Shown: positions 1 through 4,938 of the stretch, piece by piece
How positions within the stretch are numbered: position 1 is the stretch's first letter
Layout of the letters: the number at the start of each line of letters is the position of its first letter
Assembly: GCA_001303665.1 (NCBI GenBank)
Contig: LJUF01000052.1
Coordinates: forward strand, 1 to 12,255
Reading direction: 5' to 3'
Length of the DNA stretch: 12,255 nt
Source of the DNA: Phycisphaerae bacterium SM23_33
Lineage (GTDB): Bacteria; Planctomycetota; Phycisphaerae; SM23-33
Notes under the pieces: generated by a model
The model's input: only the letters and a program-made list of their open reading frames with translations
What the model was told of the DNA's origin: nothing
The model's database searches: none
Position numbers and translations under genes: made by a program

Positions 1-117
1 TCCGACGTGGTTAAACTGGGCGATACCGTCAGGGTAAAAGTCATTAACATCGACGAACAGGGACGCGTCAAGCTCTCGCGCAAGGCGGCGATGCGGGAAG
101 AGGCGAAGAGGTCGTGA
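1..117 (+). CDS. pnp: Polynucleotide phosphorylase, C-terminal end (partial)
   Basis: The window opens inside this gene in frame 1; 38 codons and a TGA stop remain. The residues read as the last strands of an S1 RNA-binding domain (KLGDTVRVKVINIDEQGRV) followed by KLSRKAAMREEAKRS. The ending LSRKA followed by a short charged tail is the usual C-terminus of PNPase, the 3'-5' phosphorolytic exoribonuclease that degrades mRNA, whose S1 domain helps bind RNA. Only the S1 end is visible, so another S1-domain protein such as ribosomal protein S1 cannot be fully excluded, but S1 repeats there usually end in LS(M/L)K rather than LSRKA. No obvious T-rich terminator follows the stop. Confidence 0.82.
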   Translation, partial: SDVVKLGDTVRVKVINIDEQGRVKLSRKAAMREEAKRS

Positions 118-401
118 GCGTTTCGGCCAGCGGGTCGCCTGCAAATCCGGTGCGGCTGGAAGAAGGCCCTGGGGGATTTCCCCGGCGGGCTGACGTTCGC
201 TTTCGGCCGAGACGAAGCCGGGCGGAACTGAAACAACGGGAGCAAGGCCGGCACTTCAAACGTGCGTAGGTTATGCCCAGGGGCGCCCTCCGGCCTCTGT
301 TCGGGAATTCGGGCGATAGCGGCACAGGCTCATGTGGTGAACGGCATAGCTGCCCCTCGATCCAGAGTTGTGCGGGGGTCGGCAGGAAGGAGGTGGCGAA
401 T
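118..401 (+). other. Intergenic region / probable leader of the cold-shock gene
   Basis: No gene supported in these 284 nt. A short hairpin-like stretch (GGGG ... CCCC around 172-183) follows pnp but lacks a T run. A small inverted repeat GCAC/GTGC lies at 251-254 and 262-265. I found no convincing sigma-70 or sigma-54 promoter. Cold-shock genes often have long structured leaders, so part of this may be transcribed 5' UTR; that is an inference. The last bases hold a very strong Shine-Dalgarno, AAGGAGGTG at 387-395, for the next gene. Confidence 0.4.
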
Positions 402-671
402 ATGCCCACCGGCAGAGTGAAGTGGTTCGATCCGAAGAAAGGCTACGGGTTCATCGTCGGCGAAGCAGGGCAAGACGTATTCGTCCACTACACAAGCATT
501 CAGGGGGAAGGCTTTCGGGCCCTCAAGGACGGGGAAACGGTGACCTACGAGCTGGTGAAGGGCCAAAAGGGCGACCAGGCAAAGAACGTGATTCGTGGGC
601 GGGATACGTCCGCCGGTCCGGAGCCGTCGACGGGGCCGGAGGAATCCTCCGCTCCGACCTCGAGCTGCTGA
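402..671 (+). CDS. Cold-shock domain protein (CspA family)
   Basis: This 89-residue protein is a single cold-shock (OB-fold) domain that binds single-stranded RNA/DNA and is expected to act in the cytoplasm as an RNA chaperone. Residues 1-68 follow the family closely: GRVKWFDPKKGYGFI holds the RNP1 motif (KGYGFI, 13-18) and DVFVHYTSI holds RNP2 (VFVH, 26-29); the usual VxYELVKGxKGxQAxNV end follows. Unlike classic 65-70 residue Csps it carries a roughly 20-residue Ser/Pro/Glu-rich tail ending in Cys, likely disordered. The start at 402 is chosen because AAGGAGGTG ends 6 nt before it and because homology begins there; an in-frame upstream extension to 273 has no such support. It is 128 nt upstream of the kinase gene and may be a single-gene unit. 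Confidence 0.93.
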   Translation: MPTGRVKWFDPKKGYGFIVGEAGQDVFVHYTSIQGEGFRALKDGETVTYELVKGQKGDQAKNVIRGRDTSAGPEPSTGPEESSAPTSSC

Positions 672-799
672 TCGGCGCCCCGCTGTGCTGACGGCGTGGA
701 GCCAAGGGCAGCCGGCAGGCCACTTGAATTCGCGACCGGGTGCAGAGCGGGCCAGCACCTCATGGCAGCCGGCTCGTCCGGCTCAGGCAAAAACCGCAG

Positions 800-1606
800 A
801 TGAACTGGTCTTCGTTTCTGATCGGGGCGCTGGCGGGTGCGACCGCTGCCGCGCTGGTCACGCTCTGGCTGGCCGGCCGCGCCCTGCTCCGCGCCAAACG
901 CCTCCGCCGGCGGGCCCGTTCCATCGAACACCTCCTCCAGCTCGCCCAACTCACCGGCGGGCTGGCGCATGAAATAAAGAACCCTCTGTCGGCCATCAAG
1001 CTGAACCTGAAACTCCTGGCCGAAGACATGGAACATCGCCAGGACGAGCGCGACCGCCGTAACTTCATTCGCCTGCGCCGGCTGCAGGACGAGGTCCAGC
1101 GGCTGCACGATACCCTCGGCGAGTTCCTTCGCTACGCCGGCAACATGGAACTGCACCGCCGGGACTGTGACCTGCGGCAGGTCGTGGAGGAGCTTGTCGA
1201 TTTCTTTCGCCCTCAGGCCGAGAGCGGCCGCGTCGTCCTCCGCGTCGCCCTGCCCGACAAACCCATTGTCTGCCAGGTCGACGAAGGCCTGCTCAAGCAG
1301 GCCATCCTGAACCTCATGATCAACGCCACCCAGGCCATGAGCCAGGGCGGTGAGCTCCTGCTGCGGCTCAACGGCCAGCGCGACCGGGCCTCGCTGGAAG
1401 TCATCGATACCGGCCCGGGCATCGAACCGGAAGCCCGTGAACGGATATTCCAAGCCTACTATTCCACGCGGCCGGGCGGCTCGGGCCTGGGCCTGCCGCT
1501 CACCCGGCGGATCATCCGGCTGCACGAAGGAGAAATCTCCGTCGACGGCGAGCCGGGCAAGGGCACACGCTTCACCGTCGCCCTGCCGCTGGCGGGGAAA
1601 AAATGA
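800..1606 (+). CDS. Membrane-anchored sensor histidine kinase without a recognisable sensor domain
   Basis: A 268-residue histidine kinase. Residues about 5-26 form one hydrophobic membrane segment, followed by a basic stretch (27-40), a HisKA dimerisation helix with the phospho-acceptor in LAHEIKNPLSAI (His57), and a HATPase_c domain with N-box (LNLMINATQAM, Asn171/Asn175), G1 box DTGPGI (203-208) and G2 box GGSGLGL (226-232). The family autophosphorylates on His and passes phosphate to a receiver Asp. There is no PAS, HAMP or periplasmic domain, so signal input must come through the membrane helix or a partner protein. I prefer ATG 800 over an in-frame GTG at 740 because the membrane helix starts right after it; neither has a good Shine-Dalgarno. 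Its stop overlaps the next start (ATGA, 1603-1606), implying translational coupling with the LarA-like gene. The likely partner is the sigma-54 response regulator at 2856. Confidence 0.93.
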   Translation: MNWSSFLIGALAGATAAALVTLWLAGRALLRAKRLRRRARSIEHLLQLAQLTGGLAHEIKNPLSAIKLNLKLLAEDMEHRQDERDRRNFIRLRRLQDEVQRLHDTLGEFLRYAGNMELHRRDCDLRQVVEELVDFFRPQAESGRVVLRVALPDKPIVCQVDEGLLKQAILNLMINATQAMSQGGELLLRLNGQRDRASLEVIDTGPGIEPEARERIFQAYYSTRPGGSGLGLPLTRRIIRLHEGEISVDGEPGKGTRFTVALPLAGKK

Positions 1607-2781
1607 TGCAGAGCATCCCCCTGCTGTCCCCCGCCGCCAGCGGAAACCGTGACGGCGATGGATCGCTCCAGCGGGCCGTCGAGGGGATATGCCGGCATCT
1701 GCGGTCGGCGCCCGCCGTGACCCTGGTTGTCAACGACCCGCAGCGTGCCACGCGCACGGCCGCGGTGCTGGAGCGGATGCGGGAGGGGCTGGCCAACAAG
1801 CACCTCCGCGCCCTGGTCGCCACGGGCACGCACCACTACCAGGCCCAGCGGCGGCGGCGCTTCCAGGCCGACGTGCTCTCGGGCATCCGATTCGATTCGG
1901 TCGCCTGGCACGACTGTGACTCCGCTGAGCTGGTCGCCGTGGGCCAAGCCCCCGCCTGGCGCTGCCACCGGTGGCTGCTGGAGGAGAGCCGCCCCGTGCT
2001 GGCGATCGGCTCATGCGAGCCGCACTACTTCGCCGGCATCACCGGGGCGCACAAGACCGCCACCGTCGGCTGCGCGGCCGCCGCCGACGTCCAGGCCAAT
2101 CATGCCCTGGCCCTGTCGCCCGATGCCCGCCCGGGCCGCCTGGAGGGCAATCCCGTGCACGAGGCAATCGCCGCCATGCTGGCGGGGCTGACGGCCCGCA
2201 ACGAGGTGCTCGCCATCAACCTGCTTCAGGTCGGGGAAAGCATTCTTTCCGCCTCCTGGGGCAGCCCGCTGGAGGCGCTGCAGGAGCTGGCACCGCGGGT
2301 TCGATCCACGTACATCTGCCGAATCGAATCGGCGGCCGACGCCCTGGTGCTAATTGTGGATGGCGTGCCGGGCCGGTGCTTTTACCAGGCCGATAAGGCC
2401 ATCAAGAACAACGAGTGGGCCGTTCGTGACGGCGGCTGCCTGGTGCTGCGGGCCCCCTGCCCCGATGGAATTGGCCAGGACCACTTCATGCGGCTGCTGA
2501 GGGACTGCCCCAGCTACGAATCGGCCGATGCCGCCGTCCGGCGGAACGGCTACCGCCTGGGCGACCACAAGGCCATCAAGCTCCGCTACCTGACGGACCG
2601 CCGAGCCGTCCGCGTCTTTGCCGTCAGCCCGGGGCTGAGCGACCGAGAGCTGCTGGCCCTGGGCTTCACCCGGGCCCGAAACGTGCAACAGGCCCTGTCG
2701 TCCGCCGGGATCGACCCGGCGAAGGACCATGTCTGTCGCGTCGCCGACGCCGCCAACACGTGCGTGCTGGTCGGCAGCTGA
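1603..2781 (+). CDS. LarA-superfamily protein (DUF2088; nickel-pincer-nucleotide hydroxyacid racemase/epimerase type)
   Basis: A 392-residue homologue of lactate racemase LarA, whose family interconverts 2-hydroxyacid stereoisomers with a nickel-pincer nucleotide covalently held by a lysine. Visible motifs: NDPQRAT (Asp45, Arg48), GTHHY (His77), EPHYFAGITGAHKT (His141, Lys151), NH (His167) and FYQADKAIKN (Tyr261, Gln262, Lys265). Recalling Lactiplantibacillus LarA residues Arg75, His108, His174, Lys184, His200, Tyr294, Gln295 and Lys298, the spacing from His174 to Lys298 is kept exactly (constant offset of 33), so the whole catalytic set appears present. Substrate cannot be read from sequence; many family members do not act on lactate. 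The cofactor genes larB, larC and larE are not in this window. It overlaps the kinase gene by 4 nt; a second ATG at 1606 is an alternative start. A GC hairpin directly after the stop suggests its transcript ends before the regulator gene. Confidence 0.9.
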   Translation: MMQSIPLLSPAASGNRDGDGSLQRAVEGICRHLRSAPAVTLVVNDPQRATRTAAVLERMREGLANKHLRALVATGTHHYQAQRRRRFQADVLSGIRFDSVAWHDCDSAELVAVGQAPAWRCHRWLLEESRPVLAIGSCEPHYFAGITGAHKTATVGCAAAADVQANHALALSPDARPGRLEGNPVHEAIAAMLAGLTARNEVLAINLLQVGESILSASWGSPLEALQELAPRVRSTYICRIESAADALVLIVDGVPGRCFYQADKAIKNNEWAVRDGGCLVLRAPCPDGIGQDHFMRLLRDCPSYESADAAVRRNGYRLGDHKAIKLRYLTDRRAVRVFAVSPGLSDRELLALGFTRARNVQQALSSAGIDPAKDHVCRVADAANTCVLVGS

Positions 2782-2800
2782 GGCCGGGACGGCCCCGGCC
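2782..2800 (+). terminator. GC hairpin after the LarA-like gene (possible terminator)
   Basis: GGCCGGG (2782-2788) pairs perfectly with CCCGGCC (2794-2800) over a 5-nt loop, starting one base after the stop codon. There is no clean T run behind it, so it is at best a weak intrinsic terminator or a 3'-end stabiliser. Its position just before a good -35 box supports separate transcription of the regulator. Confidence 0.4.
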
Positions 2801-2817
2801 CGGTCCGGCCAGCGGCT

Positions 2818-2846
2818 TTGACAAGCTGCCGGCTCGGCGATAAGGT
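2818..2846 (+). promoter_or_regulatory. Sigma-70 type promoter of the response regulator gene
   Basis: A perfect -35 box TTGACA (2818-2823) is followed after 17 nt by TAAGGT (2841-2846), a weaker -10 (3 of 6 to TATAAT). Transcription would begin near 2853, about 3 nt before the ATG at 2856, giving a leaderless or nearly leaderless mRNA; the gene indeed has no Shine-Dalgarno. The match is by eye. Confidence 0.5.
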
Positions 2847-2855
2847 TTACGGGTT

Positions 2856-4250
2856 ATGGGCAAGCTGGAGAAGGCAGCGGCGAACGTGCTGGTCGTGGAC
2901 GATTACGCTCCGCACGCCGAAGCAGTCGCCGATGTGCTCGGCTCGGTCGGGCACAACTGCGTGATCCTTCACACCAGCGAAGAAGCGATCGCCCGCCTGA
3001 AGCAGGAGCACTTCGACGTCATCGTTGCGGACCTGATGTTCAACCGGCGGCCGGAGGGGCTGGACGTCCTGGCCGCCGCCCGCAAGCACTCTCCCGGCAC
3101 GCAGGTCATCCTGATCACGGCCCATTCCTCCGTGGACACCTGCCGCACGGCGCTCAAGGAAGGCGCGTTCGACTACGTCGAGAAGGCCGGTGTCGGGGCC
3201 GAAGAGGTCAGTCCGGAAGACCTCCGCGCCGTGGTCGGCCGGGCGGCTGAGCTGACCGCCAAGGAGCGCACGATACGCGAGCTCCGCGAGCAGTTGGACG
3301 AGCGCTACGGCTTCGAGGGCATCATCGGGAACTCGGCGGCCGTGGTCGAAATCCTCCAGACCATCCGCCGCGTGGCCCCCTCCACCCTGCCGGTGCTGAT
3401 TCAAGGCGAATCGGGCACCGGCAAGGACCTACTCGCCCGCGCCATTCACGGCAACTCGCGGCGCCAGAACAATCGCTTCGTGGCGCTGCACTGCGCCGGG
3501 CTGAGCGAGACGCTGCTGGAGGACGAGCTCTTCGGCCACGTCAAGGGGGCCTACACCGGCGCCACGGGCGACCGTAAAGGCCGGTTCGAGTACGCCGACG
3601 GCGGCACCATCTTCCTCGATGAGGTCGGCGACATGCCCCTGCCCATGCAGGCGAAGCTGCTGCGCGTGCTGGAGAACGGCGAGGTCGTCCGCGTCGGCTC
3701 CAACGAGCCCATCCACGTGGACGTCCGCGTCATCAGCGCCACCAACACCGACCTCGCCGAGCGCGTCAAGCAGGGAAGGTTCCGCGAGGACCTGTATTTC
3801 CGGCTCAACGGCGTGACGATCAGGGTGCCCCCTCTGCGCGAGCGGCAGGAGGACATCCCGCAGCTCATCGAGCAGTTCATGAACGCGGCCAACCAGGGCC
3901 ACCAGGCCCGCGTGACCGGCATCACGCCAGAGGCTCAGCGGGCGCTGATGGGCTTCGATTGGCCCGGCAACGTCCGCCAGCTCCGCAACGCCATCGAGAA
4001 CATGGTGGTTCTGGCCGGCGAGGGCAAGCTCACGGTGGAGGACCTGCCGGCCGAGATCCGCGGCCCGCGCGGAGAGGCCCCGGCTCGGGTCACGGCCCTG
4101 GCCGGCGTGAGCATCTCCGAGGCCGAGAAGGAGCTCATCCGCAACACGCTGAAGATGGTCGGCGGCAACCGCCAGCAGGCGGCCAGGATCCTCGGCATCG
4201 GCGAGCGCACGCTCTACCGCAAGATCAAGGGATACGGGCTGAAGGAGTGA
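2856..4250 (+). CDS. NtrC-family sigma-54-dependent response regulator
   Basis: A 464-residue transcription activator with three domains. Receiver domain (about 10-130): acidic pair Asp15/Asp16, phospho-acceptor Asp59 in VADLM, Thr88 and Lys110. A short charged linker (134-150) leads to the AAA+ sigma-54 interaction domain (about 155-395): Walker A GESGTGKD (184-191), the sigma-54 contact loop GAYTGA (231-236; the common form is GAFTGA), Walker B GGTIFLDE (Asp255/Glu256) and the FREDLYFRLN region. A Fis-type helix-turn-helix closes the protein (about 420-464, NRQQAARILGIGERTLYRKI). Such proteins hydrolyse ATP to open sigma-54 promoters when phosphorylated. The nearby kinase at 800 is the likely partner. 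I saw no clear -24/-12 site (GG-N10-GC in TGGCAC-N5-TTGC context) in the intergenic parts of this window, so its targets may lie elsewhere. Confidence 0.96.
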   Translation: MGKLEKAAANVLVVDDYAPHAEAVADVLGSVGHNCVILHTSEEAIARLKQEHFDVIVADLMFNRRPEGLDVLAAARKHSPGTQVILITAHSSVDTCRTALKEGAFDYVEKAGVGAEEVSPEDLRAVVGRAAELTAKERTIRELREQLDERYGFEGIIGNSAAVVEILQTIRRVAPSTLPVLIQGESGTGKDLLARAIHGNSRRQNNRFVALHCAGLSETLLEDELFGHVKGAYTGATGDRKGRFEYADGGTIFLDEVGDMPLPMQAKLLRVLENGEVVRVGSNEPIHVDVRVISATNTDLAERVKQGRFREDLYFRLNGVTIRVPPLRERQEDIPQLIEQFMNAANQGHQARVTGITPEAQRALMGFDWPGNVRQLRNAIENMVVLAGEGKLTVEDLPAEIRGPRGEAPARVTALAGVSISEAEKELIRNTLKMVGGNRQQAARILGIGERTLYRKIKGYGLKE

Positions 4251-4361
4251 GCTCGGCTCGGGGCTCGCCGGGCCCATTGCTGCCCATCTCCGACCGGCGC
4301 TGCGGCCGACGCCGCTCAACCGCAAGCAGGCGTTGCCCTGCCCTGCCGGCATCCGTCGGTT

Positions 4362-4380
4362 TCTTCTCGCCGCGAGAAGA
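4362..4380 (+). repeat. Perfect 8-bp inverted repeat
   Basis: TCTTCTCG (4362-4369) and CGAGAAGA (4373-4380) are exact reverse complements separated by CCG. No T run follows on either strand, so it is not a standard intrinsic terminator. It lies 110 nt after the regulator gene and 150 nt before the padR promoter; it might be a protein-binding dyad or a 3'-end structure. Confidence 0.4.
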
Positions 4381-4514
4381 TCCTGGCAGTCCGCAGCGGG
4401 TTGCAGGCGAAGCCCGCGCTGCGCACTTCCTCTGCCATTCTCGGGCCCCTGGCTGCACGTTGAGGCCCAGGCCAAACGAGATCCTTTTCGCCCTTTTTTC
4501 TTTTTCCTTTTCTC

Positions 4515-4542
4515 TTGAATACCTCGGCAGCCGATGTATAAT
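4515..4542 (+). promoter_or_regulatory. Strong sigma-70 promoter of the padR operon
   Basis: TTGAAT (4515-4520, 4 of 6 to TTGACA) is followed after 16 nt by a perfect TATAAT (4537-4542). Transcription should start near 4549, leaving a leader of about 42 nt with a Shine-Dalgarno at 4575-4581. This is one of the two perfect -10 boxes in the window. Confidence 0.75.
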
Positions 4543-4560
4543 ATGCATAGGCAGCCGAGG
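4522..4560. promoter_or_regulatory. Dyad centred on the padR -10 box (candidate PadR operator)
   Basis: CCTCGGCAGCC (4522-4532) and GGCAGCCGAGG (4550-4560) are inverted with 10 of 11 positions matching; the 17-nt spacer contains the -10 box and a perfect 8-bp palindrome TATGCATA (4542-4549). A protein bound here would block RNA polymerase. PadR-family repressors commonly bind dyads in their own promoters, so autorepression is the natural reading; this is an inference. Confidence 0.55.
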
Positions 4561-4590
4561 CACGGCTCGGCCCGAAAGGAGAGCACAAAG

Positions 4591-4938
4591 ATGGACTTCT
4601 CGCAGGACTTGATTCGGGGCAGCGTCGTCCCCATCGTGCTGGCGCTGTTGAGAAACCGGCCGATGTACGGCTACGAGATGGTGAAGCTGGTCAACGCCCG
4701 CACCAAGGGCCGGCTGGAATGGAAAGAGGGCACGCTGTATCCCACGCTGCACCGGCTGCAATCGTTGGGGCTGGTCTCGGCCCGCTGGGCCGACGCCCCG
4801 GCCGACGAGGCCCCCGGGCGGAAGCGCAAGTACTACTCCATCACCCGGAAAGGCCGGACGGAGCTGGCCCGCCGCACGCAGGAGTGGAGCCAGTTCAGCC
4901 TCTCGGTGAACGCCCTGCTGCTGGGGGGACGGCTATGA
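4591..4938 (+). CDS. PadR-family transcriptional regulator
   Basis: A 115-residue winged-helix regulator of the short PadR type, lacking the long C-terminal dimerisation region of PadR sensu stricto. Residues 5-30 (SQDLIRGSVVPIVLALLRNRPMYGYEM) are typical; the helix GTLYPTLHRLQSLGLV (47-62) matches the family's recognition region, and GRKRKYYSITRKGRTEL (76-92) forms the wing and following helix. Such proteins are dimeric DNA-binding repressors. ATG 4591 is preferred because AAAGGAG lies 9 nt before it; an in-frame ATG at 4534 falls inside the promoter. The stop overlaps the next start (ATGA, 4935-4938), so the regulator and the membrane protein are made from one transcript, the usual PadR plus HAAS-protein pairing. 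Confidence 0.95.
   Translation: MDFSQDLIRGSVVPIVLALLRNRPMYGYEMVKLVNARTKGRLEWKEGTLYPTLHRLQSLGLVSARWADAPADEAPGRKRKYYSITRKGRTELARRTQEWSQFSLSVNALLLGGRL

Larger units (their letters stand above)
4251..4590 (+). other. 340-nt intergenic region with pyrimidine tract and padR promoter
   Basis: No gene is supported here. From left to right it holds GC-rich sequence, a perfect 8-bp hairpin at 4362-4380, a tract of 35 nt with only one purine (4482-4516), the padR promoter with its dyad (4515-4560), a 6-bp leader hairpin GCCGAG/CTCGGC (4554-4559 with 4566-4571), and the padR Shine-Dalgarno AAAGGAG (4575-4581). The T-rich tract abuts the -35 box; on this strand it could bend DNA or act as an upstream element. 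Confidence 0.6.

Noticed and set aside
250..265. Possible sigma-54 promoter (GGCAC ... GTGC) before the cold-shock gene
   Set aside because: The GG and GC elements are 12 nt apart instead of 10, and the flanking bases do not match the consensus.
740..799. GTG start for the histidine kinase
   Set aside because: No Shine-Dalgarno and the added 20 residues have no signal or membrane character; the helix begins right after ATG 800.
545..1525. Long minus-strand open frame opposite the histidine kinase
   Set aside because: It mirrors the kinase codons in a GC-rich genome and shows no domain; the plus strand has all kinase motifs.
1907..1921. TGGCAC resembling a sigma-54 -24 element
   Set aside because: No TTGC-like -12 element at the right spacing, and it lies inside the LarA-like coding region.
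4534..4590. Upstream ATG of padR
   Set aside because: It overlaps the -10 box and precedes the predicted transcription start.
3429..4634. 401-codon minus-strand open frame
   Set aside because: Antisense to the sigma-54 regulator and the padR promoter; composition is low-complexity shadow and no motif is seen.
4719..4934. Upstream extension of the membrane protein
   Set aside because: It would lie in another frame of padR; the ATGA overlap start at 4935 with the HAAS-like N-terminus is far better.
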